Below, piece after piece: positions 1-8,584 of a DNA stretch of 64,000 nt (position 1 is the first letter of the stretch; the number at the start of each line of letters is the position of its first letter). The stretch covers positions 37,780 to 101,779 of the forward strand of contig CAUJET010000142.1 in NCBI GenBank assembly GCA_963169665.1. Reading direction: 5' to 3'. The DNA is from Actinomycetota bacterium (GTDB lineage Bacteria; Actinomycetota; Acidimicrobiia; Acidimicrobiales; Ilumatobacteraceae). The position numbers and the translations under genes are program-made. The notes below the pieces were generated by a model. That model had not been told where the DNA came from and did no database searches. It worked only from the letters and a program-made list of their open reading frames with translations.

Positions 1-26
1 TTCATGGGACCAGAGTACCGGCCCGT

Positions 27-1643
27 TCAGCCGCCTGCTGCCGCGCCGGCCGCCGGGCCGGATCGGGCCAGGTCGCTCACGATCTGCTGCGAGGCGAGCC
101 GCCCCGGACCACCCGTCACGCAGCCGCCCGGATGGGTGCCCGACCCGCACTGGTAGTAGCCGTGGATCGGGGTGCGGTACTGGTTCCAGCCGGGTGCCGG
201 CCGGAAGAAGTACAGCTGCGGCGACATCAGCTCGCCGGCGAAGATGTTGCCCTCCGACAGGCCGACGGTGCGCTCGATGTCGAGCGGGGTGACCACCTCG
301 CGGCGCAGCACCAGCTTCGAGAACCCGGGGAACAGCTCCTCGAGCCGACGCTGCACGGTGTCGCCGAGGTTGTCGCGCTCGGTGTCCCAGTCGCCGCCCT
401 TCAGCTTGTAGGGCGTGTAGTGCGTGAAGCAGGACATGACGTGCTTGCCGGCCGGCGCCATGTCGGGGTCGATCGTCGACTGGATGCAGCAGTCGAGGTA
501 CGGCTTCGACGAGTACCAGCCGTACTTCGCCTCGTCGAAGGCGCGCTCGAGATAGTCCATCGACGGTGCGATGTTGGTGAACCCGCGGAACTGGGTGCCG
601 TCGAGACCGGGGAACTCCGGGAGCCCGTCGAGCGCGAAATTCACCTTCGACGACGTGCCCTGGAACTTGTACCGCTGGATGTTCTCGACGAGGTCCTCGG
701 GCAGTTCGCGTGGCTCGACGAGCTCGAGGAACGTGCGCCGCGGATCGAGCGCGCTCACGACGACCGGTGCGTGCAGCTCGGTGCCGTCGGCGAGGACGAC
801 GCCGGTGGTGCGACCGTTCGTGGTGAGCACCTGCGACACGGCGGCCTCGAGCTTGATCTCGGCACCGTAGGCCTGCGCTGCCCGGGCGAGCACTTGTGTG
901 AGGCCACCGTTGCCGCCCTTGTGGAAGCCCCAGTTGCCGAACACGCCGTCCTGCTCGCCCATGTTGTGGAACAGCAGCACGACACCCGAGCCCTGCGACC
1001 GCGGTCCCACCTTCGTGCCGATGATGCCCGACGAGGACAGCAGCCCCTTCAGCAGTTCGCCCTCGAAATAGTCGTCGAGGAAATCGGCCGCGCTCCCGGT
1101 GAGGAGCCGCACGATGTTGTGCAGCACCCGCTGGGGCAGGCCCTTGAGGTGCTTGGCGAGATCGGCGAGCGCGAGCGCGTCCTCGGCCTGCCCGCTGAAC
1201 AGGTTGGGCGGCACGCTGTCGAACAGCGGCTTCAGGGCCTGCACGATCTGCGCCATGTCGTGGCCGTACTGGTCGTAGGCGTCGGCGTCACGGCGCGAGT
1301 GCCGTGAGATCTCCTGGATCGTGAGGTTGCGGTCCTTGCTGAGCGTGATGTGGCCGCCGTCGTCCGCCGGGGCGAAGCTGTGTGGCATCAGCAGCGGGAA
1401 GTAGCCGTGCTTGACGAGGTCGAGCTCGTGGATGATGTCGGGCCGCAGCAGGCTCACCGCGTACGAGAACGTCGTGAAGTGGAAGCCGGGCATCAGCTCT
1501 TCGGTGATGGCCGCGCCGCCCACCAGGTGACGACGCTCGAGGATCAGGGTCCGCAGGCCCGACTTCGCGAGATAGGCGCCGTTCACCAACCCGTTGTGGC
1601 CACCGCCGATCACGATGGCGTCGTAGGTGCGCGAGGCGGTCAT
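27..1643 (-). CDS. FAD-dependent oxidoreductase, PYROXD2 / phytoene-desaturase-like
   Basis: A 538-residue flavoprotein of the amine-oxidase/phytoene-desaturase superfamily, closest in character to PYROXD2-type oxidoreductases. The N-terminus has a Rossmann dinucleotide site, GGGHNG at residues 13-18, followed by the ribose-binding acidic residue E36 in LILERR and then VGGAA. The C-terminal HGYYQCGSGTHPGGCVTG segment is the usual second FAD contact. The longer open frame upstream is only a shadow of the neighbouring gene; the ATG at 1641-1643 gives the normal family N-terminus and overlaps the stop of the preceding GcvT-like gene as ATGA, so the two are translationally coupled. Substrate unknown; the GcvT-like partner suggests oxidation of an N-methylated or secondary amine whose one-carbon unit goes to tetrahydrofolate (inference). 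Confidence 0.88.
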   Translation of the reverse strand: MTASRTYDAIVIGGGHNGLVNGAYLAKSGLRTLILERRHLVGGAAITEELMPGFHFTTFSYAVSLLRPDIIHELDLVKHGYFPLLMPHSFAPADDGGHITLSKDRNLTIQEISRHSRRDADAYDQYGHDMAQIVQALKPLFDSVPPNLFSGQAEDALALADLAKHLKGLPQRVLHNIVRLLTGSAADFLDDYFEGELLKGLLSSSGIIGTKVGPRSQGSGVVLLFHNMGEQDGVFGNWGFHKGGNGGLTQVLARAAQAYGAEIKLEAAVSQVLTTNGRTTGVVLADGTELHAPVVVSALDPRRTFLELVEPRELPEDLVENIQRYKFQGTSSKVNFALDGLPEFPGLDGTQFRGFTNIAPSMDYLERAFDEAKYGWYSSKPYLDCCIQSTIDPDMAPAGKHVMSCFTHYTPYKLKGGDWDTERDNLGDTVQRRLEELFPGFSKLVLRREVVTPLDIERTVGLSEGNIFAGELMSPQLYFFRPAPGWNQYRTPIHGYYQCGSGTHPGGCVTGGPGRLASQQIVSDLARSGPAAGAAAGG

Positions 1644-2890
1644 GCGGATGCTCCTGCTGAGGTGATGGCCGAGGCGATGGCGGGCGTGGCCGATGCGGTC
1701 TTGCGGGCGGGGTTGAACAGCGGTGGCCGGGCCACCTCGCACGCGACCGTCTGGTAGCGGTGGTTGATCGTGACCTCGAGGTGCACCCGCGAGCCCGGCC
1801 TCGCGAGGTGCGGGCGCACCCGGGCCATCGCGATGTGTCGCTGCAGCGCGGGCGAGTACATGAAGCTCGTGGTGTAGCCGACGCGCTCCATGTCGTCGTC
1901 GTACAGCATCATCTCCCACACGATCGGATGCTCGTCCTTGGGCGGGATGATGCCCTCGGCGCGGTACCGGCGGTCCCAGTCCTGCCAGTCGACCTTGAGG
2001 CCGACCATGCGCCAGCGCGACGTGCCGTCGGCCAGCTCGCGCCGGATGGCGTCGCGGCCGATGAAGGCGCGGTCGGTGGTCGCGACGTCTTTCAGCATCC
2101 AGCCGAAGCCGAGCTCGATCGGCGTGGTGCGCTCCTCGTCGGTGTAGGCGAAGCGGCTGGAGTGGAAGTCGACGTCGATCAGGACGAGACCCGCCTCGAT
2201 GCGCAGCATCAGCAGCGCCGACATGCCGACGGGGATGACCCCCTGCCCGGCGGATGCGTCGACGATCGCATCGAAGACGGCGTTCGCGTCGTCGGCCTCC
2301 ACCCACACCTCGTAGCCGAGGTCGCCCGTGTAACCGGTGCGGGACACGTTGACCGCGGCGCCGCCGATCTTGGCCGGACCGTGGTGGAAGAACCCGAGCC
2401 CACCGACCGAGTCGTCGAGGCCGGCGAGGATGCCTCGCGACCGCGGCCCCTGCAGCGCGAGCGAGCCGTACTGGGCCGACACGTCCTCGATGAGGACCCG
2501 CTGACGTCCGATGCGGTCGGAGAACCAGGCGAGGTTCGGTTCGGCCGACGTGAGGAGGAAGTGGTCGTTGCTGAACCGGAACACCACGCCGTCTTCGACG
2601 ATGTGGCCGCTATCGTCGCACCACAGGGTGTACTGGGCCTGGCCGTCGCGGCAGGCCCGGATGTCGCGGGTGAGCACACCGGCGAGGAAGGCCTCGGCGT
2701 CGTGGCCGGTGATGCGGTACTTGTACAGCGGCGAGGTGTCGATGATGCCGGCGGCGTTGCGCACGGCGAAGTACTCGAACTTGTCGTCCATCTGGTACTT
2801 CACCGCAGCCAAGTGGCCCGACCAGTGCTGCCAGAGCCCGGTGCGGTTGAGCGGGGCCAGCCGCTCGTGGAAGGGCGTCGTCCGGATCAT
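1640..2890 (-). CDS. GcvT-like aminomethyltransferase (folate-binding)
   Basis: A 416-residue stand-alone member of the GcvT family, which includes the glycine-cleavage T protein and DMSP demethylase. The N-terminal half has the typical pattern: AVRNAAGIIDTSPLYKY, a VLTRDI segment, TLWCDDSGHIVEDGVVFRF, LQGPRS, and RTGYTGDLGYEVWV. The C-terminal GCV_T_C barrel follows, with a short alanine/serine tail. No P, H or L proteins of a glycine cleavage system lie nearby, so this is probably a dedicated demethylase/aminomethyltransferase. It is the first gene of a two-gene operon with the downstream flavoenzyme (ATGA overlap). The start at 2890 is supported by a leaderless promoter only 6 bases upstream. 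Exact methyl donor unknown. Confidence 0.85.
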   Translation of the reverse strand: MIRTTPFHERLAPLNRTGLWQHWSGHLAAVKYQMDDKFEYFAVRNAAGIIDTSPLYKYRITGHDAEAFLAGVLTRDIRACRDGQAQYTLWCDDSGHIVEDGVVFRFSNDHFLLTSAEPNLAWFSDRIGRQRVLIEDVSAQYGSLALQGPRSRGILAGLDDSVGGLGFFHHGPAKIGGAAVNVSRTGYTGDLGYEVWVEADDANAVFDAIVDASAGQGVIPVGMSALLMLRIEAGLVLIDVDFHSSRFAYTDEERTTPIELGFGWMLKDVATTDRAFIGRDAIRRELADGTSRWRMVGLKVDWQDWDRRYRAEGIIPPKDEHPIVWEMMLYDDDMERVGYTTSFMYSPALQRHIAMARVRPHLARPGSRVHLEVTINHRYQTVACEVARPPLFNPARKTASATPAIASAITSAGASA

Positions 2891-2896
2891 CGCCGC

Positions 2897-2925
2897 ACCG
2901 TAGCCCTTGTTGGACGCTTGCGCAA
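2897..2925 (-). promoter_or_regulatory. Sigma70-type promoter of the GcvT-like operon
   Basis: Reading the minus strand, TTGCGC (2920-2925) and TACGGT (2897-2902) are separated by exactly 17 bases, and the -10 box ends 6 bases before the ATG at 2890. Transcription would begin at or next to the start codon, so the mRNA is leaderless. Confidence 0.65.
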
Positions 2926-3322
2926 TGAATCCGTCCGGGTGAGACGCAGGACCGGCGAGTCGGCGACCACCGACGGCGCGCGGACGTCCCCGACCGGGGG
3001 TGCCCGCCGGTGCGGATCGGGGGAACCCGTCTTGATCCGACGTTGACGTTCGAGACACCCGACGCGACGCCGTCCATCCCCGACATACACGCTGAGCTGG
3101 GTCGATGCTCCGCGCGCGACCACCGAGCGTGGTGACGATCCGACCACACAGCGCGGCATTCCGGGGGATGAAGCTTGTCCCTCCCTGAACTGGTGTTTCG
3201 TCAGCGGAACTGCCTGAATGTCCGTGCCCGGCGAGCCCATCGCCGGCCGACCGGTCCCCCGGCACCCACCCGCACGCATCCCACCGGCCGTCCGCGATGG
3301 GCGGCACCGAAGGAGTTCCACG
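2926..3322. other. Gene-free divergent intergenic region
   Basis: About 400 bases between the divergent GcvT-like operon and the subtilase gene. I see no credible gene, RNA or strong hairpin. It must hold the subtilase promoter, but I find no convincing -35/-10 pair on the plus strand; TTGACG at 3043-3048 has no -10 partner at the right distance. The only clear element is an AGGAG ribosome-binding site at 3311-3315. Confidence 0.5.
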
Positions 3323-5242
3323 ATGTCGACGACCATGAGACGGGTGAGACGGACGAGCCGGTCGCCCCGACGCTCCACGGTCGTCACGTTGTCGTTGGCC
3401 GCGCTGGTGTCGTCGATCGCCACCCCAGTGGGTGTGGGCGCCGACGGTGGTTCCAGCGGTAGCACCGCCCCTGCGCCCTCCGCTGCCGCTGCCCCGATCG
3501 ACGTCGTCGTCCGCGCCACCACGGGCCGCGTCGACGAGGCCCGGAGCGTGTTCGTCGCCGCCGGCGGCACGGTCGGCACCCCCCTGTCGATCATCGACGG
3601 CTTCGCCGGCTCGATCGAACCAGCCGCACTCGATCGGCTCGCGGCATCCTCCGCGATCGTGTCGGTCACGCCCGATCAGGCGCTCGAGCCGATGTCGAAC
3701 GACCAGTCCCCCGGCGACGCCCGGCGCGACACCGGATCGCTGTCGGCCATCACCCGCATCACCGGGGCCCAGCGGCTGTGGGACGCGGGCTTCGTCGGTC
3801 AGGGCATCGACGTCGCGGTGATCGACACGGGCATCACACGGGTGCCCGGTCTCGACGCGCCCGGCAAGGTGCTCGACGGCCCCGACCTCTCGTTCGACTC
3901 GCTCGACGTCGGCCTGGTCTCGCGGGACGCGTTCGGCCACGGCACCCACATGGCCGGGATCATCGCCGGCTCCGACGTCGCCCCCGGCACGAGCGGCCGG
4001 CGCTGCCGCACCTGCACCGGACGCAGCGCCTACACCGACACCACCAGGTTCGTCGGGGTGGCACCCGAGGCGCGGGTGATCAACGTGAAGGTCGGCGCGT
4101 ACGACGGCGCCGCCGACGTCTCTCAGGTGATCGCCGCGATCGACTGGGTCGTGCAGCACCGCGCCGATCCGGGCGTGAACATCCGCGTCCTCAACCTCAG
4201 CTTCGGCACCGACTCGACGCAGGATCCCGCGGTCGATCCCCTGGTGTTCGCCGCCGAGCAGGCCTGGCGGGCGGGCATCGTCGTGGTGGCGTCGGCGGGC
4301 AACGAAGGACTCGCCGGCGGTGCCGGTTCGGCGTTGGCGACGCCTGCCGCGTCGCCGGCGATCATCGCTGTGGGCGCGAGCGATCCTCGCGGCACGATCA
4401 CCACCTCCGACGACGTGATCCCCGACTTCGCGCAACACGGCAGCGCGACCCGCGGCGTCGACGTGGTGGCTCCGGGGGTGTCGGTCATCGGCCTCCGCGT
4501 GCCGGGCGGCTTCATCGACACCAACGTCAGCACCGGCCGCGTGGGCGAGCGGTTCCAGCGGGCGACCGGCACGAGCCAGGCGACGGCCGTGGTCTCCGGC
4601 CTCGTCGCCCTGTTGCTCTCGCGCACGCCGAACGCGTCACCCGACATGATCAAGGCGTACCTCACCGGGAACGCCAAGCCGCTCGACGCCGACGTGTCCG
4701 ATCGGCGGAACGAGCGGGCGACGTCCCGGACGTCGGCCGAGCGCGACACGACCGAGCGCTGGTACGCCGGCGCCGGGTCGGCCTTCGTCGGCGGCAGCCG
4801 TCGCATGCCGGCCGCCACCGCTCCGGCGCCACCGGGCACCGGCCTCGGCAGCCTCGAGGCATCACGTGGCAGCTACCACGTCACCAACGGCGAGACGGAG
4901 TTGCGTGGCGAGATCGACATCTTCGGCGCCGCGTGGGATCCGACCACGTGGACGGCGGCGTCGAGCGCGCAGGTCGCGTGGACCGGCGGCATCTGGAACG
5001 GCAACCGCTGGACCGGCGATGGGTGGGGCGAGTCCGGTTGGGTGAACGTCGCCTGGACGGGTGACGAGACCACCGCCGACGACTGGTCAGGCGTGCGCTG
5101 GAAGGGTGTTCGCTGGAAGGGCGTCATCTGGGACGGGGTGCGTTGGAAGGGCGCCGACTGGACGTCGGGGCAGTGGACCGCGGGCGGCTGGAGCGGCGTC
5201 CGGTGGAGGGGCGTCATGTGGTCCGACGCCGCCTGGTCCTGA
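3323..5242 (+). CDS. Secreted subtilisin-like serine protease (S8) with Trp-rich C-terminal repeats
   Basis: A 639-residue S8 peptidase. The start at 3323 has an AGGAG site 7 bases upstream and gives a basic N-terminus followed by a hydrophobic signal sequence (about residues 15-37). An I9-like prodomain comes next (about 50-115, with VTPDQALE). The catalytic triad is complete: D168 in VAVIDTG, H206 in FGHGTHMAG, S418 in GTSQA, with oxyanion Asn327 in SAGNEG. A cysteine-containing insert RRCRTC lies between His and the rest. The last roughly 100 residues contain 19 tryptophans in short W-x-G-x-x-W units. Such tails are usually surface or substrate binding, but the role here is unknown. Probably exported and self-processed. 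Confidence 0.9.
   Translation: MSTTMRRVRRTSRSPRRSTVVTLSLAALVSSIATPVGVGADGGSSGSTAPAPSAAAAPIDVVVRATTGRVDEARSVFVAAGGTVGTPLSIIDGFAGSIEPAALDRLAASSAIVSVTPDQALEPMSNDQSPGDARRDTGSLSAITRITGAQRLWDAGFVGQGIDVAVIDTGITRVPGLDAPGKVLDGPDLSFDSLDVGLVSRDAFGHGTHMAGIIAGSDVAPGTSGRRCRTCTGRSAYTDTTRFVGVAPEARVINVKVGAYDGAADVSQVIAAIDWVVQHRADPGVNIRVLNLSFGTDSTQDPAVDPLVFAAEQAWRAGIVVVASAGNEGLAGGAGSALATPAASPAIIAVGASDPRGTITTSDDVIPDFAQHGSATRGVDVVAPGVSVIGLRVPGGFIDTNVSTGRVGERFQRATGTSQATAVVSGLVALLLSRTPNASPDMIKAYLTGNAKPLDADVSDRRNERATSRTSAERDTTERWYAGAGSAFVGGSRRMPAATAPAPPGTGLGSLEASRGSYHVTNGETELRGEIDIFGAAWDPTTWTAASSAQVAWTGGIWNGNRWTGDGWGESGWVNVAWTGDETTADDWSGVRWKGVRWKGVIWDGVRWKGADWTSGQWTAGGWSGVRWRGVMWSDAAWS
4934..5236 (+). repeat. Tryptophan-rich short tandem repeats in the subtilase tail
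   Basis: The coding DNA holds near-repeats of 12-15 bases encoding GVRWKG / GVIWDG / GVRWRG-type units. Nineteen TGG codons fall in this roughly 300-base stretch, from the first at 4934 to the last at 5234-5236. Confidence 0.75.
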
Positions 5243-5253
5243 TCGGCGGTCCG

Positions 5254-7872
5254 GTGGCGTCGGGACCCGAGTCGGCGGTCACGGCGGCAGCCGATGGCCC
5301 GGGCCTCGAACCCGTGGCACGAGGACTTGCCGGCCGCCACACGCTCGCACTGGCCGTCGCACTCGTCGCTGCGTCTGCCGTGGTGCTGGCCGCGAGCGGC
5401 GTGCTGCACGCGCCGGCTCACGAGGTGTCGCTGTCGTGGTGGGTGCTCGGCCTCGTCGCCGCGCTGGCGCTGGTGACGGAGTTCGACGTGGAGTTCCGCC
5501 GCGAGGCGGTGACGTTCACCTTCAGCGAGGTGCTCCTCGTGATCGGGCTGTTCCTGGCTTCGCCATGGTCGCTGGTGATCGGCCGTCTGGTCGGCGAAGG
5601 TCTCGTGCTCGTCGCGAAGGAACGACAACCGGTTCGCAAGACCGTGCTGAACCTGGCGAGCTCGCTCGCCGAACTGACGACGTTGTTCGTCGTGTACGAC
5701 CTCCTCGGCGGCGGCACCGACGTGACCGTGCCGACGTACTGGCTGATGGCGCTGCTCGCGGTCGCGTGCGCCGACCTCGTCGGGTATGCGGTGATCCACC
5801 GTGCGTTGCGCTGGCACGGCGCGCCCATCACGTTCCGGTCGCTGCTGCGCATCGCAGTGATCACCGTGCCGGTGAACACGAGCTTCGCGCTCGTGATCGG
5901 GATCCTGCTCGTCGACCGCCCCGTTGGCGCCCTCCTGCTGCTCGGCGTCGGCGGGTTCCTGGTGCTGTCGTACCGGTCGTACACGTCGTTGCGCCAACGC
6001 TTCGAGAGCCTCTCGCTCCTGTACGACTTCACGCGGCTGGTGAGCGGTGCGCAGCGTCCCGATGCGGTCCTCGAGGCGATGCTCGCCCAGGCGAAGGACC
6101 TGCTTCGTGCCGAGCGTGCGGAGATCTGGCTCCAGGACGAGACGCTGTTGCGCCTGAGCGTCGACGACCACGGCCGATCAGCGGGCGAAGTGCCGACGCT
6201 GCGGCCCGGCACGGTCGCGACCTGGTTCCGAGCACACCAGGGCGCGACGATCATCGGCGCCGGCCCCGGGCGTTCCCCCGGTGGCGGACGCGCCGGAGAC
6301 CGCGCAGGGCGGACGCTGCTCGAGGCGCTCGACGCCTCGGACTGCATCGTCGCACCGATCACCGAGTCGGGCGAGGTGGTGGGCCTCGTCGCGGTGGTGA
6401 ACCGACTGGGCGGCTCGAACGAGTTCAACGACTCGGATCGCACCATGTTCGCCACCCTCGCCAACCACGCGAGCGTCGCACTGGAGAACGGCCGTCTCAT
6501 CGACCGTCTGCACGAAGAGGCACGACTGCGCGAGCACGAGGCGCTCCACGACGCGCTCACCGGCCTGCCGAACCGGGTGCTGCTCGGCGATCGGCTGCGC
6601 GACGAGCTCGTCGGCGTGGTCGAGCACGGGCACACGCTCGCGGTGGGCCTCATGGACCTCGACGGGTTCAAGGAGGTCAACGACACGTTGGGCCACCAGG
6701 CAGGCGACATCGTGCTCGGCGAGGTGGCCCGCCGGCTCGCCTACGCTGCGGAGACGGCTGCGCTCGTGGCCCGTCTCGGTGGCGACGAATTCGCGATCCT
6801 GATCGATCGCACCAGCGACCGGATGGAGCTGGAGTCGTTGGCGCGACGCATCCGTGAGGAGCTCGCCCGCCCGTTCACCATCGATGGCGTCCGCATCAAC
6901 ATCAGCGCCAGCATCGGCTTCGCGATCGCTCCCGACGACGCGACCGATGCACCCACCCTGCTCCAGCGAGCGGACGTCGCGATGTACAGCGCGAAAGCCG
7001 GTCACGGCAACGGCGTCGCGTTCTACGAGGCGATCCGCGACGAGAACTCACCCCGACGCCTGGCGCTCGCGACCGACCTCCGCGCTGCGATCACCGACGG
7101 TCAGCTCAGCCTCGTCTTCCAGCCCAAGGCGCGCCTCGTCGACGACGAGGTGATCGGCTTCGAGGCACTCGTCCGCTGGCGGCACCCCGACCTCGGCCAG
7201 GTGTTCCCCGACGAGTTCATCCCGATCGCCGAACGCACGGGCACCATCGGCGACCTGACCGTGTGGGTGCTGCGGTCATCGGTCGCGCAGTTGGCGGAGT
7301 GGTCGGCCCGCGGGCATCGCTGGTCCATCGCGGTCAACGTCGCGATGCGCAACCTGCTCGACGACGACTTCTCGACCATCGTCGACGAGCTGCTCGCCCG
7401 CCACGGCTGCGACCCGTCGTCGTTGATCCTGGAGATCACCGAGACCAGCGTCATGACCGACACCGCCCGCACCCTCGACGTGATGCGACGGCTGTCGGAA
7501 CTCGGTGTGCGGCTGTCGATCGACGACTTCGGCACCGGCTACTCCTCGCTGTCGTACCTGCAGCAACTGCCGGTCGAGGAACTCAAGATCGACAAGTGTT
7601 TCGTCCGCGACATGGTGACCGACGCCGGCGCGGAGGCCATCGTGCGGTCGGTGCTCGATCTGGCGAACAACCTCGATCTGCGGGTCGTGGCTGAGGGCGT
7701 CGAGGACCGTCCCACGTGGGAGCGCCTGCGCCAGCTCGGCTGCCAGATCGCACAGGGGTACTTCATGTCGCGGCCGATGCCGCCGGACGACATCGAGCAC
7801 TGGTACGCCTCGATGCGCAAGGAGTGGCCGCTGCAGGTCGCCGGCCAGCACCTCACGTCCCTCGGCACCTGA
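5254..7872 (+). CDS. Membrane GAF-GGDEF-EAL protein (c-di-GMP synthase/phosphodiesterase)
   Basis: An 872-residue bifunctional cyclic-di-GMP enzyme. About six hydrophobic segments span residues 25-245, then a GAF-like domain (about 265-415), a GGDEF domain with an intact GGDEF motif at 509-513, and an EAL domain with EAL at 637-639 and DDFGTGYSS beginning at D757. Both catalytic signatures look complete, so it could make and degrade c-di-GMP; the GAF domain would supply ligand control. No ATG fits: an upstream ATG at 5143 would overlap the protease by 100 bases, so I use the GTG at 5254, 11 bases after the protease stop. It may be co-transcribed with the protease. Start uncertain, function confident. 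Confidence 0.87.
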   Translation: MASGPESAVTAAADGPGLEPVARGLAGRHTLALAVALVAASAVVLAASGVLHAPAHEVSLSWWVLGLVAALALVTEFDVEFRREAVTFTFSEVLLVIGLFLASPWSLVIGRLVGEGLVLVAKERQPVRKTVLNLASSLAELTTLFVVYDLLGGGTDVTVPTYWLMALLAVACADLVGYAVIHRALRWHGAPITFRSLLRIAVITVPVNTSFALVIGILLVDRPVGALLLLGVGGFLVLSYRSYTSLRQRFESLSLLYDFTRLVSGAQRPDAVLEAMLAQAKDLLRAERAEIWLQDETLLRLSVDDHGRSAGEVPTLRPGTVATWFRAHQGATIIGAGPGRSPGGGRAGDRAGRTLLEALDASDCIVAPITESGEVVGLVAVVNRLGGSNEFNDSDRTMFATLANHASVALENGRLIDRLHEEARLREHEALHDALTGLPNRVLLGDRLRDELVGVVEHGHTLAVGLMDLDGFKEVNDTLGHQAGDIVLGEVARRLAYAAETAALVARLGGDEFAILIDRTSDRMELESLARRIREELARPFTIDGVRINISASIGFAIAPDDATDAPTLLQRADVAMYSAKAGHGNGVAFYEAIRDENSPRRLALATDLRAAITDGQLSLVFQPKARLVDDEVIGFEALVRWRHPDLGQVFPDEFIPIAERTGTIGDLTVWVLRSSVAQLAEWSARGHRWSIAVNVAMRNLLDDDFSTIVDELLARHGCDPSSLILEITETSVMTDTARTLDVMRRLSELGVRLSIDDFGTGYSSLSYLQQLPVEELKIDKCFVRDMVTDAGAEAIVRSVLDLANNLDLRVVAEGVEDRPTWERLRQLGCQIAQGYFMSRPMPPDDIEHWYASMRKEWPLQVAGQHLTSLGT

Positions 7873-7889
7873 TCGGCACCTCGGCCGGA

Positions 7890-7919
7890 CGGGCACCCTC
7901 GCCACGGGCACCCTCGCCA
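7890..7919. repeat. Perfect 15-bp tandem duplication upstream of a TetR gene
   Basis: CGGGCACCCTCGCCA occurs twice head to tail (7890-7904 and 7905-7919). The second copy overlaps the expected -35 position of the TetR gene's promoter, so it could be a tandem operator, or simply a small duplication. Confidence 0.6.
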
Positions 7920-7934
7920 GCACGGATGGCGACG

Positions 7935-7940
7935 TAACCT
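7935..7940 (+). promoter_or_regulatory. -10 box (TAACCT) of the TetR gene
   Basis: TAACCT ends 8 bases before the GTG at 7949, matching the TANNNT spacing of leaderless genes elsewhere in the window. Confidence 0.45.
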
Positions 7941-7948
7941 GCTGGGCC

Positions 7949-8584
7949 GTGGCCCGCATGTCCCCCACCGCCCGGCGTGAGGCGATCGTCGATGCCGCCC
8001 TGCGGGTGGCGATCCGCAAGGGCTTCGGCTCCACCACGGTACGCGACGTCGCCGCGGAGCTCGGCTGCTCGAGCGGTCTCATCCACCACTACTTCGCCTC
8101 GATGGACGAGGTGTTCGCTGCAGCCTTCGAGGTGGCGGCCGGGCGCGATCTCGAGGTCACCACCGCAGCGGTTGCTGCCGAGCCGTCGCCGAAGGGTCAG
8201 TTGATGGCGTTCTTCGCGAGCTACGCCCGCACCGATCAGGACTGGTCGTCGCAGCTGTGGCTCGACGCCTGGGCGGAGGCGGCCCGACAGCCCGCTCTCG
8301 GCGCCACGTCACGCCGGCTCAACGTCGCCTGGCAACGCCTGCTCGCGCAGATCGTGGAACACGGCGTTGCCGCCGGCGAGTTCCACTGCGACGACCCCGA
8401 CGGTGCCGCGTGGCGCATCGTGTCGATGATCGACGGCCTCGCGATCCAGAACGTGGCCCATGGCCCGATGCTGCCCGAGCACGCCATTCTCGACTGGACC
8501 CTCACCACCACCGAGCACGAGCTCGACCTGCCCCACGGCGCACTCCCCCGCCCCACCGACGTCACCTCTCCGGAGCCTGCATGA
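7949..8584 (+). CDS. TetR-family regulator, BetI-like
   Basis: A 211-residue TetR regulator. The N-terminal helix-turn-helix is clear (VRDVAAELGCSSGLIHHYFASMDEVF, residues about 31-56), followed by an all-helical ligand domain containing a BetI-like WLDAWAEAARQP segment. The GTG at 7949 is preferred over the ATG at 7958 because the -10 box lies 8 bases upstream. Its stop overlaps the start of the dimethylglycine-dehydrogenase-like gene as ATGA, so it is the first gene of that operon and probably its local regulator. BetI-like proteins sense choline-type compounds, which suits the partner enzyme; the ligand is inferred. Confidence 0.88.
   Translation: MARMSPTARREAIVDAALRVAIRKGFGSTTVRDVAAELGCSSGLIHHYFASMDEVFAAAFEVAAGRDLEVTTAAVAAEPSPKGQLMAFFASYARTDQDWSSQLWLDAWAEAARQPALGATSRRLNVAWQRLLAQIVEHGVAAGEFHCDDPDGAAWRIVSMIDGLAIQNVAHGPMLPEHAILDWTLTTTEHELDLPHGALPRPTDVTSPEPA

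Noticed and set aside
1644..2306. Long N-terminal extension of the first flavoenzyme frame on the minus strand
   Set aside because: It is out of frame with, and lies inside, the well-supported GcvT-like gene; it is arginine/histidine-rich and low in information, as expected for a shadow frame.
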